Positions 1 to 9,695 of a stretch of DNA of 64,000 nt are shown here, in pieces (positions within the stretch are counted from its first letter, which is position 1; each line of letters opens with the position of its first letter). The notes under the pieces were generated by a model. That model had not been told where the DNA came from, ran no database searches, and saw only the letters and a list, made by a program, of their open reading frames with translations. The stretch is from Vreelandella maris (GTDB lineage: Bacteria > Pseudomonadota > Gammaproteobacteria > Pseudomonadales > Halomonadaceae): NCBI RefSeq assembly GCF_013371085.1, contig NZ_JABWCV010000019.1, positions 1-64,000 on the forward strand, given 5' to 3'. A program made the position numbers and the translations under genes.

Positions 1-17
1 GAATTACCTGATCAAAT

Positions 18-29
18 TGTTAAAGAGCT
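18..29 (-). promoter_or_regulatory. boxA antitermination element of an rRNA operon leader
   Basis: Read on the minus strand this is AGCTCTTTAACA followed by ATTTGATCAGG, a near-exact match to the enterobacterial rRNA boxA (TGCTCTTTAACA). BoxA in nascent RNA loads the NusB/NusE antitermination complex on rRNA operons. It implies that a 16S rRNA gene starts just beyond the left edge, transcribed leftward. The 16S gene itself is not in the window. Confidence 0.85.
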
Positions 30-102
30 GTTTCGCTGTCCTGGTTACTGTGAAAGCAACCTGGCGAGCCGTTGACTTGGCTTGCCGCAGCGAGGAAGGC
101 GT

Positions 103-130
103 ATTCTACGCATTTCCTGGTAGTTGTCAA
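103..130 (-). promoter_or_regulatory. rRNA operon promoter P2
   Basis: The minus strand shows TTGACA (125-130), a 16-bp spacer and TAGAAT (103-108), followed by a GC-rich stretch. The consensus -35 with a 16-bp spacer is typical of rRNA promoters. It lies about 75 bp upstream of boxA. Confidence 0.8.
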
Positions 131-247
131 CCGCTGTATTTAGCGAGTGAAGCGAGCGATGAAACTTGCGCTAACTTCCTGACAAACCAAGGCTTTTACA
201 CCTTATGCACCGCTGGTAACGCTTGGCGTCCCCGGCAGCGGATGCGT

Positions 248-276
248 ACTATACGACCTCACTGACGGGTTGGCAA
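248..276 (-). promoter_or_regulatory. rRNA operon promoter P1
   Basis: The minus strand shows TTGCCA (271-276), a 17-bp spacer and TATAGT (248-253). It is the upstream member of a tandem pair with the promoter at 103-130, as in many rRNA operons. Bases 1-306 hold no supportable coding gene. Confidence 0.7.
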
Positions 277-306
277 TGGGGTTGTTGAAAAATAAGCACA
301 GAAAGT

Positions 307-1506
307 TCAAATAAGTGTCACACGGGCGTAACGTTTCTTACCCGCCTGAATCACATAGGCGTTACCAGTGGCCAGCATGGCGTCTTGAGCAACGACCTCA
401 CCATCCACTTTGACACTGCCGTTTTTCAGCATGTCTTTCGCTTGCGCGCTGTTTTTGGTCAGCCCTGAGCGGTTGAGCACGGCTGCAATCGGCGCCTGCT
501 CGTTGCCCTCGAAGTCGACGTCGACTTCCGGCAGGTCTTCCGGCAACTCACCATCGGCCAGCTGATTACCCGCAGACTTGTGCGCATTGGCCGCTGCTTC
601 ATCGCCGTGGTAACGAGCAATCAGCTCCCGCGCCAGCTCCATTTTTATATCCCGCGGGTTCGCGCCCTGCTCAACGCTCTGCTTAAGCGCGTCGATCTCT
701 TCGTTCGATTTCAAAGAGAGCAACTCAAAGTAACGCCACATTAAGCTATCCGGCATGGAGACCAGTTTGTTGAACATCGAACCCGGCGCTTCATCGACAC
801 CAATGTAGTTGCCCAAGGACTTCGACATTTTCTGCACGCCGTCTAACCCTTCCAGCAGCGGCATGGTAATAACCACCTGGGGCTCCTGGCCGAAGTGCTT
901 TTGAATCTCACGCCCCATTAGCAGGTTGAACTTCTGGTCGGTGCCGCCCAACTCCACGTCCGCCTCAAGCGCTACCGAGTCGTAGCCTTGTACCAGCGGG
1001 TAGAGAAATTCGTGGATTGCAATGGACTGATTGGCTTTATAACGCTTTTCAAAGTCGTCCCGTTCCAGCATACGGGCAACGGTGCTTTGAGCAGCCAGCT
1101 CAATCATTTTGGCGGCGGAGAGCTCGCTAAACCACTCGGCGTTAAAACGTACCTCGGTCTTTTCAGGGTCGAGGATTTTAAACACCTGCTCTTTATAGGT
1201 TTCGGCGTTGGCTTTCACATCCTCTTCGGTGAGCGGTTTGCGCGTCACGTTCTTACCGGTGGGGTCACCAATACGACCGGTGAAATCGCCGATCAAAAAG
1301 ATAACCGTGTGCCCCAAGTCCTGGAACTGGCGCATTTTGGTTAATAACACGCTGTGCCCCAGGTGCAAGTCAGGGGCCGTGGGATCAAAACCCGCTTTAA
1401 TACGCAGTTTGCGGCCTGAAGCCAGCTTCTTTTTTAACTCATCCTCTACCAGGATTTCATGCGTACCGCGCGATAACAGCGCTAAAGCCTGATCCACCTC
1501 ACTCAT
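307..1506 (-). CDS. tyrS: Tyrosyl-tRNA synthetase
   Basis: This class I synthetase charges tRNA-Tyr with tyrosine. The 399-residue protein has the HIGH-type motif as HLGH at 48-51 and a perfect KMSKS at 226-230, with a C-terminal S4 RNA-binding domain from about residue 335. The sequence type (long linker, GRIGDPTGK near residue 78) is that of the TyrZ-like enzymes of Pseudomonas rather than E. coli TyrS. It lies immediately upstream of an rRNA operon in the same direction, an arrangement I recall from Pseudomonas. It is divergent from anmK. The start has an AGAGGC ribosome site close upstream. Confidence 0.97.
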   Translation of the reverse strand: MSEVDQALALLSRGTHEILVEDELKKKLASGRKLRIKAGFDPTAPDLHLGHSVLLTKMRQFQDLGHTVIFLIGDFTGRIGDPTGKNVTRKPLTEEDVKANAETYKEQVFKILDPEKTEVRFNAEWFSELSAAKMIELAAQSTVARMLERDDFEKRYKANQSIAIHEFLYPLVQGYDSVALEADVELGGTDQKFNLLMGREIQKHFGQEPQVVITMPLLEGLDGVQKMSKSLGNYIGVDEAPGSMFNKLVSMPDSLMWRYFELLSLKSNEEIDALKQSVEQGANPRDIKMELARELIARYHGDEAAANAHKSAGNQLADGELPEDLPEVDVDFEGNEQAPIAAVLNRSGLTKNSAQAKDMLKNGSVKVDGEVVAQDAMLATGNAYVIQAGKKRYARVTLI

Positions 1507-1623
1507 TGCCTCTCTCCACTATAAAGAACCGCCCATACCGGGCTCAGGTGATAAATAACCGACGATGTTACCATGCTCGCTCGCCTTGGTTGAGCCTCAG
1601 CCCCGCTTTGTACGAGTTCATTT

Positions 1624-2760
1624 ATGAAAACACCTAACGCTTCGCCGCTTTACTATATTGGCCTAATGTCCGGCACTAGTCTGGACGGTATTGATGCGGC
1701 ACTTATCGCCATCGAAAATGACTCTCCGCCGCGCCTATTGGCCACTCATGCCGAACCCATGCCAGATGACCTGCATCGCCAGCTGCTCACACTGTGCCAT
1801 GCAGAACAGGTGAGCTTTGCCCAACTCGCAGCAGCGGAGCACGCGTTTTGCCAATGCCAAGCCCGCGCCGTACAACGCCTATTAGCCCCCCTTTCAGTGG
1901 GCGTAGAACAGATCAGCGCCATCGGTAGCCACGGCCAAACCATTGAGCACGCCCCCACAGGCCACAACGGCGGCCCGGCGTATACGCTTCAGTTGGATAA
2001 TCCAAGCCTGCTGGCAGAACTCACCGGCTGCACAGTAGTGGCCGACTTCCGTCGTCGCGACCTTGCTGCAGGCGGCCAGGCCGCCCCGCTGGCACCAGCG
2101 TTTCATCAGGCCCTGTTTGGGCGAGCGGACGCGCATCAGTTGGTGCTTAATTTAGGCGGCTTTGCCAATCTCACTTGGCTTTCTAGCCAGCCGACCGATC
2201 CAGTGATTGGTTTTGATACCGGGCCTGCGAATGTGTTGCTGGATGGCTGGTTTGCCTTGCACCAAGGCGGACGTTTTGACCAGAACGGCGATTGGGCCGC
2301 GAGCGGAGAAGTGGATCAGGCGCTGTTAGCTCGATTGTTATCCGAACCGTTTTTCCAGCAGCCACCGCCAAGAAGTACGGGACGAGAGCTATTCCATATG
2401 GATTGGCTACAAAAATACCTTAGCGGCCAGGAAGCCGCCGATGTGCAGGCAACGCTGGCCGAACTCACCGCCGTCAGTGTCGCCCAGGGGATTGACCAAC
2501 TGCGGATCAACGACGGCCCGCTCACGCTGATCACCGCTGGCGGCGGCGCTCACAACGGCTACTTAATGCAGCGCCTTGCTCATCACCTGCCTGGCGCCAC
2601 GCTGACTTCGCCAGCGGCTTACGGCTGGCCTGAAGACTGGATAGAAGCCGGCGCCTTTGCCTGGCTGGCTCACCAGCGATTGAATCATCTGCCTGGCAAC
2701 TTGCCTTCGGTCACCGGTGCGCAGGGCCTAAGAGTGCTGGGCGGTATTTATGCTGCATAG
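1624..2760 (+). CDS. anmK: Anhydro-N-acetylmuramic acid kinase
   Basis: The enzyme hydrolyses the 1,6-anhydro ring of anhMurNAc and phosphorylates it to MurNAc-6-phosphate during peptidoglycan recycling in the cytoplasm. The N-terminus has the family ATP-binding signature GLMSGTSLDGIDAAL at about residues 13-27. GFDTGPANVLLD and ITAGGGAHN, later nucleotide and sugar contacts, are also present. The 378-residue length is normal. It is divergent from tyrS and convergent with pilU. The last bases, including the stop codon, are repeated just downstream (see 2748-2800). Confidence 0.96.
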   Translation: MKTPNASPLYYIGLMSGTSLDGIDAALIAIENDSPPRLLATHAEPMPDDLHRQLLTLCHAEQVSFAQLAAAEHAFCQCQARAVQRLLAPLSVGVEQISAIGSHGQTIEHAPTGHNGGPAYTLQLDNPSLLAELTGCTVVADFRRRDLAAGGQAAPLAPAFHQALFGRADAHQLVLNLGGFANLTWLSSQPTDPVIGFDTGPANVLLDGWFALHQGGRFDQNGDWAASGEVDQALLARLLSEPFFQQPPPRSTGRELFHMDWLQKYLSGQEAADVQATLAELTAVSVAQGIDQLRINDGPLTLITAGGGAHNGYLMQRLAHHLPGATLTSPAAYGWPEDWIEAGAFAWLAHQRLNHLPGNLPSVTGAQGLRVLGGIYAA

Positions 2761-2800
2761 CTTTTGCTGAATTGCTTATGCTGCATAGCTTTTTGCTGCG
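2748..2800. repeat. Local direct duplication at the end of anmK
   Basis: TTATGCTGCATAGCTTTT plus GCTG occurs at 2748 and again at 2777, with one extra T in the second copy, a period of 29 bp. The first copy includes the anmK stop codon. It looks like a recent slippage or tandem duplication in the convergent anmK-pilU spacer. Confidence 0.7.
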
Positions 2801-2810
2801 TTGCTAACGC

Positions 2811-3971
2811 TTAGTAATCATCGCCATCGCGCAGGCTTAAATGACTCGGCACCTGTTCATCTAGCGAGAGGTTACGTCCCTTGGCGTCACTAACGTTGAG
2901 CAGCATGCGCAGGTCGTTAGCCGAGTCGGCGTGTGCCATAGCCACCTCTCTGCTGATATGCCCCGCTTGATGCAGATCATGCAGCGCCTGATCGAAGGTC
3001 TGCATGCCGGCATCGTGAGACTTGGCCATCGCTGCTTTAATCTCGGCGACCTCCCCTTTACGGATCAAGTCGGCAATGCGCGGCGACTGCAGCATGATCT
3101 CAATAGCCGCACAGCGTCCACCCGCAAGCGTGGGCAGCAGTTGCTGGGCGATGACCGCACGCAGATTCAGCGACAAATCCATCCATATCTGCTCATGACG
3201 CTCATGAGGAAAGAAGTGAATGATACGCTCTAGCGCCTGATTGGCGTTATTGGCATGTAGCGTTGCCAAGCAGAGATGGCCGGTTTCAGCAAAGGTCAGC
3301 GCGTGTTCCATGGTTTCCCGGGTGCGGATTTCACCAATCAGAATCACATCCGGCGCCTGGCGCAGGGTATTTTTGAGCGCCACCTCAAATGATTCGGTAT
3401 CGATCCCCACCTCACGCTGATTGACGATAGCGCGCTTGTGCGGGTGCAGGTACTCAATGGGGTCTTCGATGCTGATGATATGGCCGCCAACGGTTTCGTT
3501 GCGCTGCTGAATCATCGCCGCCAGTGTCGTCGACTTCCCCGTTCCGGTACCGCCCACCACTAGCACCAGCCCGCGCTTGGCCTGGGCCAATGCGGCCAAT
3601 TGCGTGGGCACCCCCAGCGTTTCCAGCTTAGGGATGTCTATAGCAATACTGCGCACCACCATGGCCATTTGATTGCGCTGCTGAAACGCACTAACCCGAA
3701 AACGCCCTTTGCCCTCGCGACTCAGCGCAAAGTTAGCCTCATGCTCGCTGGCAAACCGCTCACGCAACCCTTCCGGCAAGGCATGGGTAACCAGTTCATT
3801 GACCTGATGAGCGGTTAAGCGCTGCTGACCCAACGGCACCAGCCCATCCGACATTTTCAGGCTGGGCGGCGCGCCCACTGAAATCAGCAGGTCAGAGGCG
3901 TTTTGCTCGACCATGATATCAAGCAGTTGATGCAACCATTGCGTGGGCGAAAGCTGGTCATCTTGGCTCAT
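2811..3971 (-). CDS. pilU: Type IV pilus retraction ATPase, PilU
   Basis: This hexameric AAA-type motor belongs to the PilT/PilU family and acts at the base of the type IV pilus with PilT to power retraction and twitching. The 386-residue protein has Walker A GGTGTGKST at about 140-148, the Asp box and Walker B region ending DVILIGEIRTRET, and the His-box stretch ETGHLCLATLHANN. The call as PilU rests on similarity type and on its place directly behind pilT, 7 bp apart in the same direction. No other pilus gene lies in this window. Confidence 0.95.
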   Translation of the reverse strand: MSQDDQLSPTQWLHQLLDIMVEQNASDLLISVGAPPSLKMSDGLVPLGQQRLTAHQVNELVTHALPEGLRERFASEHEANFALSREGKGRFRVSAFQQRNQMAMVVRSIAIDIPKLETLGVPTQLAALAQAKRGLVLVVGGTGTGKSTTLAAMIQQRNETVGGHIISIEDPIEYLHPHKRAIVNQREVGIDTESFEVALKNTLRQAPDVILIGEIRTRETMEHALTFAETGHLCLATLHANNANQALERIIHFFPHERHEQIWMDLSLNLRAVIAQQLLPTLAGGRCAAIEIMLQSPRIADLIRKGEVAEIKAAMAKSHDAGMQTFDQALHDLHQAGHISREVAMAHADSANDLRMLLNVSDAKGRNLSLDEQVPSHLSLRDGDDY

Positions 3972-3978
3972 CGGCTGC

Positions 3979-5022
3979 TTACTCCTCCTTTAGCGCCAGC
4001 GTTCCCTTGGCACTCAACTGCGCCTCTTCCAAGCTGACCACGCCTTCTTTGACTAGACGCGAGAGCGCTGCGTCCAGCGTCTGCATGCCCAGGCTGCCAC
4101 CGGTTTGAATGGACGAATACATCTGCGCCACCTTGTCTTCACGAATCAAGTTGCGTACTGCCGAAGTGGCGATGAGGATTTCATGCGCCGCCACACGTCC
4201 GCCTCCCTGACGTTTAAGCAGTGATTGCGACACCACCGCCTGGAGCGATTCGGACAGCATTGAACGCACCATGGCTTTCTCTTCGCCGGGAAAGACATCA
4301 ATGATGCGGTCAACGGTTTTAGCGGCCGACGTGGTGTGTAGCGTGCCCAGTACCAAGTGCCCCGTCTCGGCGGCGGTCAGTGCCAGGCGGATAGTTTCAA
4401 GATCACGCAGCTCACCGACTAGAATGACATCCGGGTCTTCACGCAGCGCGCTACGCAGCGCATCGGCAAAGCTATGGGTATCGCGGTGCACTTCGCGCTG
4501 ATTGATCAAACAACGCTTGCTGGCATGCACAAACTCCACGGGGTCTTCGATGGTCAGAATATGCTCGTAACGATGATCGTTTATATAATCGATCATCGCA
4601 GCCAGGGTGGTGCTTTTGCCCGAGCCCGTTGGCCCCGTCACCAGTACCAAGCCCCGCGGCAACATCGCCAAACGCTCAAATACTTCACCTAGCCCCAGGG
4701 TTTGCATGGAGAGTACTTGGTTGGGAATGGTGCGAAAGACCGCTCCCGCCCCGCGCGCTTGGGTAAAAACGTTGACGCGAAAACGCGCCACGCCTGGCAG
4801 CTCAAAGGAAAAATCAATTTCCAGGTGCTCTTCGTAGTCGCGTCGCTGGCGATCATTCATGATGTCGTAGATGAGTTTACGTACATCATTATTATCAATG
4901 GCGGGCACATTGAGCCGACGAATATCGCCATCAACACGTATCATGGGCGGCAAACCGGCCGAAAGGTGCAAGTCAGAGGCATTCTGCTTTGCCGAGAATG
5001 CTAGCAGTTCGGTAATATCCAT
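3979..5022 (-). CDS. pilT: Type IV pilus retraction ATPase, PilT
   Basis: This is the main pilus-retraction motor. The 347-residue length is normal. Walker A is GPTGSGKST at 130-138, Walker B lies in DVILVGELRDLET, the His box in ETGHLVLGTLHT, and the C-terminal helix near VRNLIRE carries the AIRNLIRE-like motif needed for retraction. It is first in a two-gene unit with pilU. The start codon lies only 32 bp from the divergent yggS start, so the two promoters must overlap or lie within coding sequence. Confidence 0.97.
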   Translation of the reverse strand: MDITELLAFSAKQNASDLHLSAGLPPMIRVDGDIRRLNVPAIDNNDVRKLIYDIMNDRQRRDYEEHLEIDFSFELPGVARFRVNVFTQARGAGAVFRTIPNQVLSMQTLGLGEVFERLAMLPRGLVLVTGPTGSGKSTTLAAMIDYINDHRYEHILTIEDPVEFVHASKRCLINQREVHRDTHSFADALRSALREDPDVILVGELRDLETIRLALTAAETGHLVLGTLHTTSAAKTVDRIIDVFPGEEKAMVRSMLSESLQAVVSQSLLKRQGGGRVAAHEILIATSAVRNLIREDKVAQMYSSIQTGGSLGMQTLDAALSRLVKEGVVSLEEAQLSAKGTLALKEE

Positions 5023-5054
5023 CTCTCTTCCCAGCTGCGGTAAGGTGCTTGAGT

Positions 5055-5771
5055 ATGACAGACATCGCGCTTAACGAGTCACTTGACTATTCATACGGTC
5101 AGGCACGTGAACGCCTGCGTAAAGCGCTAGAGAATGCAGGGCGCACTCAGGATGACGCCAAACTACTGGCAGTCAGCAAAACCAAACCAGCGGCAATGAT
5201 TCGCCAAGTTTGGCAGTTAGGCCAGCGTGAATTTGGTGAAAACTATTTGCAAGAAGCGCTAGGGAAGCAGGCTGAGCTTGCTGATCTTGACGACATTGTA
5301 TGGCATTTCATTGGGCCGCTGCAGTCCAACAAGACCCGCGCGGTCGCCGAGCACTTTGATTGGGTGCACAGCGTTGATCGTCTAAAAATTGCCAAGCGCC
5401 TCAGCGAACAGCGGCCCACGCACCTTGCACCGCTGAATATCTGCCTGCAGGTTAATATCAGCCGCGAAGAGAGCAAAGCCGGTGTGCTGCCGGAAGAACT
5501 AGAGGAGTTGGCCAAAGAAGTCGCCACACTGCCCAACCTGCACTTGCGCGGCTTAATGGCGATTCCCGCCCCGGCGCAAGGCGTAGATGCTCAGCGCCAG
5601 CCATTGGCAGCGCTGCGCGAGGCGTTAGCCTCCCTACAGAGCAGCTTGCCGAATGCCCCCCTTGATACACTTTCAATGGGCATGAGCGACGATTTAGAAG
5701 CGGCGGTACTGGAAGGTGCCACGCTGGTAAGGTTAGGCACCGCGATTTTCGGCGCCCGCCAATCGGCCTAG
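5055..5771 (+). CDS. yggS: YggS family pyridoxal phosphate homeostasis protein
   Basis: PLPBP/YggS proteins bind PLP on a conserved lysine without known catalysis and keep vitamin B6 and amino acid pools in balance. The Schiff-base lysine sits in LLAVSKTKPA near residue 36, and the alanine racemase-like barrel ends with SMGMSDDLEAAV and VRLGTAIFG. I chose the ATG at 5055 (238 residues) because the upstream in-frame start is a TTG, and AAGG is well spaced from 5055. It heads the yggS-proC-yggT run, an order common in proteobacteria. Confidence 0.95.
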   Translation: MTDIALNESLDYSYGQARERLRKALENAGRTQDDAKLLAVSKTKPAAMIRQVWQLGQREFGENYLQEALGKQAELADLDDIVWHFIGPLQSNKTRAVAEHFDWVHSVDRLKIAKRLSEQRPTHLAPLNICLQVNISREESKAGVLPEELEELAKEVATLPNLHLRGLMAIPAPAQGVDAQRQPLAALREALASLQSSLPNAPLDTLSMGMSDDLEAAVLEGATLVRLGTAIFGARQSA

Positions 5772-5825
5772 GCGTTCAGTCGCCTACCTTTACACTGAAC
5801 ATATTTTTACTTAAGGACACCTGGT

Positions 5826-6650
5826 ATGGCGAATAAAATTACCTTCATTGGGGCTGGCAATATGGCCAGCGCCATTATCGGCGGCCTCATCGACAGCGGC
5901 GTCGCGCCTTCTACTATTACCGCCACCGCGCCGAATGACAGTGAACTGGCATCGATTAAACAACGCTTGGGCATCAATACCGACACCGACAACAATGCGG
6001 CGGTGGCTGAGGCCGATGTGGTGGTACTGGCGGTGAAGCCACAAATCATGCGCACCGTATGCGAAGCGCTGCGTGACAGCGTTCAGCGCCAGCGGCCATT
6101 GGTTATCTCGATTGCTGCTGGCCTGGATGCCAGCACTATTGACCAGTGGCTAGGTGGCAATAACGCTATGGTTCGCTGCATGCCCAATACGCCTTCGCTG
6201 GTTGGCTACGGCGCCAGCGGCCTCTACGCCAATGCGAAAGTAAGCGATGAGCAGCGCGATGTGGCCACCCAGCTAATGGAAGCGGTCGGCATTGTCGAAT
6301 GGGTGGAAGAGGAAGCCCTGTTAGATGCGGTGACCGCCGTTTCCGGCAGTGCTCCGGCCTATTTCTTTCTGATGTTTGAAGCCATGGAAGAAGCCGCAGT
6401 TAAACTCGGCCTGCCTGCCGCCACCGCGCGTCGCCTCGCTATTCAAACCGCACTGGGTGCCGCTACGATGGCGCAACAGAGTGATAAAGACCCGGCCACG
6501 CTGAAACAGAATGTAATGTCGCCGGGCGGCACCACTGAACGTGCCATTCAACACATGGAAGAGGCACAATTGCGCACCACGATTGCCGACGCTATGCAGG
6601 CATGTTCCGATCGCGCCCAGGCAATGGCTAAGGAACTGAGCGGAGAGTGA
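5826..6650 (+). CDS. proC: Pyrroline-5-carboxylate reductase
   Basis: This enzyme makes proline from 1-pyrroline-5-carboxylate with NAD(P)H, the last step of proline synthesis. The N-terminal Rossmann motif is FIGAGNMASA (residues 7-16). The conserved catalytic-domain signature runs through VSGSAPAYFF to VMSPGGTTE near the C-terminal third. The 274-residue length is standard. AAGGA precedes the ATG. It lies between yggS and yggT in one direction. Confidence 0.97.
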   Translation: MANKITFIGAGNMASAIIGGLIDSGVAPSTITATAPNDSELASIKQRLGINTDTDNNAAVAEADVVVLAVKPQIMRTVCEALRDSVQRQRPLVISIAAGLDASTIDQWLGGNNAMVRCMPNTPSLVGYGASGLYANAKVSDEQRDVATQLMEAVGIVEWVEEEALLDAVTAVSGSAPAYFFLMFEAMEEAAVKLGLPAATARRLAIQTALGAATMAQQSDKDPATLKQNVMSPGGTTERAIQHMEEAQLRTTIADAMQACSDRAQAMAKELSGE

Positions 6651-6719
6651 CATAACAGTACTGAAATAACGGTTCAGTAACGCCAACGCTTCGCAACGAA
6701 TCATCAAGGAGACATAATA

Positions 6720-7313
6720 ATGGGCAATGAATTGGGCAGTGCAGGGTTAATGCTGGTAAATACCCTCATCAATATTTACCTTTTTTTACTGATGCTGCGC
6801 TTTCTGCTGCAAGCGTCGCGGGCGGATTACTACAACCCGTTAAGCCAGTCGGTAGTCAAAATCACCCAGCCGGTAGTAGGTCTGTTTCAGGGCTTTTTAG
6901 GTCCCGTTGCTGGTCGTTTTGATCTCGCCACGTTGGCGGCAGGCTTTGTCTTGAAAGTCGTCAGCATTGTCGCCATTTTCATGGTCATAGGCGTTGGCAT
7001 GCCGCCGATTCCTGGCCTGCTGATCGCGGGCGTGGCGGCCTTGGCGAATGCGATTTTAAAAATCTACTTCTTCGCCATGATTGTCATGATCATCTTGAGC
7101 TGGGTAGCGCCTAACGCCAGCCATCCAGGTGCGCTGCTGGTAATGCAACTGGTAGAGCCGATTATGGCCCCGGTGCGCAAAGTGGTTCCATCGCTGGGCA
7201 TGATCGATCTTTCGCCTATCGTGGTGTTTATTGCCATTAACCTGATTGATGGTTTGGTGGTCGGCTCAATGATTCGTGCGGCGGGCATTTCCGGCGCGCT
7301 GGTTGGGTTGTGA
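6720..7313 (+). CDS. yggT: YggT family integral membrane protein
   Basis: This 197-residue inner-membrane protein has two YggT repeats, each with paired hydrophobic helices (around residues 10-30, 60-85, 100-125 and 155-190). The family motif, in which an RFLLQ-type helix is followed by NPLSQ, is visible near residue 26. Function is not firmly known; some family members affect osmotic or ion tolerance or cell division. It follows proC with an AAGGAG ribosome site. Confidence 0.9.
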   Translation: MGNELGSAGLMLVNTLINIYLFLLMLRFLLQASRADYYNPLSQSVVKITQPVVGLFQGFLGPVAGRFDLATLAAGFVLKVVSIVAIFMVIGVGMPPIPGLLIAGVAALANAILKIYFFAMIVMIILSWVAPNASHPGALLVMQLVEPIMAPVRKVVPSLGMIDLSPIVVFIAINLIDGLVVGSMIRAAGISGALVGL

Positions 7314-7379
7314 TGGCAGCCAGTGCCTATTTAGCAAGATTCATTCAGTCGCAAACCTTCAGCAGGACTAGCGCCTTCA

Positions 7380-8576
7380 ATGCCTGATTCAGACACTCTT
7401 GCCTTTGCAGACCGGCCGACGACATCCGTCGGCCTCGTCACTCCACACGTAGCACGCTTCGACACGCCCCTCGCACTTGCGTGTGGCAAAGTACTGCCTG
7501 CCTATGAGCTGATTTACGAAACTTACGGCACGCTGAACGCTGAGCGAAGCAACGCCGTGCTGATTTGCCACGCACTTTCCGGCCACCACCACGCGGCGGG
7601 CTACCATAGCGAGGACGATCGCAAGCCCGGCTGGTGGGATGCCCATATTGGCCCCGGTAAAGCGATCGATACCAACCGCTTTTTTGTGGTCTCGCTGAAT
7701 AACCTCGGTGGCTGCCACGGCAGCACCGGGCCGGTCAGCCACAATCCCGAGACCGGTCGCCAGTGGGGGCCGGAATTCCCCATGGTGACAGTGAGCGATT
7801 GGGTAGCCAGCCAAGCGCGGCTTGCCGATCAACTGGGCATTGAGCGCTGGGCTGCAGCCGTCGGTGGCAGCCTTGGCGGCATGCAAGTCATGCAGTGGGC
7901 TATGACCTATCCGGAGCGGGTCGCCAACGCGGTGGTGATTGCCGCAACGCCCAGGCTCTCAGCACAGAATATCGCCTTTAACGAAGTGGCTCGTCAGGCA
8001 ATTCGCTCAGATCCAGAGTTTTTTGACGGCTGGTACGCTGAGCACGACACCGTACCTAAACGGGGACTGAAACTAGCGCGCATGGTGGGGCATATCACCT
8101 ACCTGTCAGAAGACGCCATGGGCAGCAAGTTTGGCCGCGACCTGCGCAGCGACGACCTTAATTTTGGCTTCGATGTGGAGTTTCAAGTGGAGTCCTATCT
8201 GCGTTATCAGGGCGACACATTTTCCACCGCCTTCGATGCCAATACCTACCTGCTGATGACCAAGGCACTGGACTACTTTGACCCAGCGGCCACTCAGGGC
8301 GGCGACCTTGCCCAGGCGCTGGCGCCAGCCCAGTGTCCATTTTTAATTGTTAGCTTTACCACCGACTGGCGCTTTCCACCCTCACGCTCGCGAGAGCTGG
8401 TCGATGCCCTCACCCGTGCAGGCAAGTCGGTGAGCTACGCAAACATTGAGTCGCCCCACGGGCACGATGCTTTCTTACTCTCAGAGCCACGCTACGACGC
8501 TATCGTCAGCGCCTTTATGAACCGCGCAGCCCGCGAGCTCAATCTACCTGAAACGGGCCCAGAGGAGACGCCATGA
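7380..8576 (+). CDS. metX: Homoserine O-acyltransferase (MetX)
   Basis: The enzyme acylates homoserine in methionine synthesis through an alpha/beta-hydrolase fold. The nucleophile is Ser164 in GGSLGGMQ. The catalytic His lies in SPHGHDAFL near the end, and the Asp is near VSFTTDW. The family is named for acetyl transfer. In gammaproteobacteria with metX-metW pairs many members use succinyl-CoA, so the acyl donor is not decided here. The 398-residue protein overlaps metW by 4 bp (ATGA), which implies translational coupling. Confidence 0.95.
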   Translation: MPDSDTLAFADRPTTSVGLVTPHVARFDTPLALACGKVLPAYELIYETYGTLNAERSNAVLICHALSGHHHAAGYHSEDDRKPGWWDAHIGPGKAIDTNRFFVVSLNNLGGCHGSTGPVSHNPETGRQWGPEFPMVTVSDWVASQARLADQLGIERWAAAVGGSLGGMQVMQWAMTYPERVANAVVIAATPRLSAQNIAFNEVARQAIRSDPEFFDGWYAEHDTVPKRGLKLARMVGHITYLSEDAMGSKFGRDLRSDDLNFGFDVEFQVESYLRYQGDTFSTAFDANTYLLMTKALDYFDPAATQGGDLAQALAPAQCPFLIVSFTTDWRFPPSRSRELVDALTRAGKSVSYANIESPHGHDAFLLSEPRYDAIVSAFMNRAARELNLPETGPEETP

Positions 8577-9169
8577 TGCGCGCCGATCTTGAACTGATTT
8601 ATGACTGGGTGCCTAAAGGGGCGCACGTGCTCGATCTTGCCTGCGGCGATGGGGAGCTGCTGGAGTCCCTGGCACGCAATAAAGGCGTGACAGGCTATGG
8701 CCTGGAGATCGACCATGACGGTATTAATGCCTGCGTGGAACGTGGTGTGAGTGTGATTGAGCATAACCTGGACGACGGCTTAAGCAGCTTTTGCGACAAC
8801 AGCTATGATCAAGTGATCATGACCCAGGCACTACAGGCGCTGCGCCGCCCCGATAAGATGCTGGATGAAATGCTACGGGTCGCCGAAGAGGGCATTATCA
8901 CCTTCCCCAACTTCGCCTACTGGCGCCACCGTGTTCATTTAGGTCTGCGCGGCTATATGCCGGTCTCCAAGTCGCTGCCTCACGCCTGGTACGACACGCC
9001 CAACATTCATCTCTCGACCTTCAACGACTTTGAACATCTGTGCCGCGAGAAGGGTTTAATGATTGTTGATCGCGCCGTGGGCGTGGGAGATCATCAAGGC
9101 CACTGGAAATCGCGGCTATGGCCCAATCTATTTGGTGAAATTGCCATTTTCCGCGTTCGCCGGCGTTAG
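8573..9169 (+). CDS. metW: Methionine biosynthesis protein MetW
   Basis: This methyltransferase-fold protein of 198 residues has the SAM motif [14 protein letters not shown] at about residues 17-29. It is nearly always paired with MetX and is thought to be needed for MetX activity in these bacteria; its exact reaction is unsettled. The start overlaps the metX stop. Confidence 0.94.
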   Translation: MMRADLELIYDWVPKGAHVLDLACGDGELLESLARNKGVTGYGLEIDHDGINACVERGVSVIEHNLDDGLSSFCDNSYDQVIMTQALQALRRPDKMLDEMLRVAEEGIITFPNFAYWRHRVHLGLRGYMPVSKSLPHAWYDTPNIHLSTFNDFEHLCREKGLMIVDRAVGVGDHQGHWKSRLWPNLFGEIAIFRVRRR

Positions 9170-9220
9170 ACGTCAACGTTGCCCCACGCTTATGACGATC
9201 CGATCAATGGAGATACGCCC

Positions 9221-9670
9221 ATGTTACGCCGCTTAATGATTAGCGCTGCCCTTATCGGCACGCTCTTCACCACTGCGACGGCTTATGCCGAACAGTTCAG
9301 CCAAATTGGCGACTATGAGATTCACTATAGCGCAGTGAACAGCAGTTTTTTGACCCCCGAAGTGGCCCAGGCCAATAATATCCAGCGCAGCGTTAGCCGG
9401 GGCTTGGTCAATGTAAGTGTTCGCGAGCGGCAGGAGGATGGCAGCACCCGCCCTGTTAATGCCAGCGTTCAGGGTCACGTGAGCGGCTTGACGGGCACCC
9501 AGGAGTCGCTGAGCTTTCGTACCGTGCATGATGGGGATGCCACCTATCATCTAGCGCCGTTTACCATGCGCGAAGATGAAAGCATGCGCTTCGAGTTAAG
9601 CGTGCGCTACGACCGCAACGCCGCTCCTGAACCGGTGAACTTTATTCAGCGTTTTTATATTGATCGTTAA
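9221..9670 (+). CDS. DUF4426 domain periplasmic protein
   Basis: This 149-residue secreted protein has a signal peptide (MLRRLMISAALIGTLF, cleavage probably after AYAE). The mature part matches the DUF4426 pattern (QIGDYEIHYSAVNSSFL near its start and an RF(Y/F) end). Function is unknown. I chose ATG 9221 over an upstream in-frame codon at 9179 because it gives a proper signal peptide and is preceded by GGAG. In Pseudomonas a member of this family also follows the metW region. Confidence 0.85.
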   Translation: MLRRLMISAALIGTLFTTATAYAEQFSQIGDYEIHYSAVNSSFLTPEVAQANNIQRSVSRGLVNVSVRERQEDGSTRPVNASVQGHVSGLTGTQESLSFRTVHDGDATYHLAPFTMREDESMRFELSVRYDRNAAPEPVNFIQRFYIDR

Positions 9671-9695
9671 GCACTATCTACAGCCAGATAGGCAG

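Noticed and set aside
17-265. 82-codon open frame at the left edge
   Set aside because: It covers the rRNA promoters and boxA on the other strand and has no ribosome site or family features.
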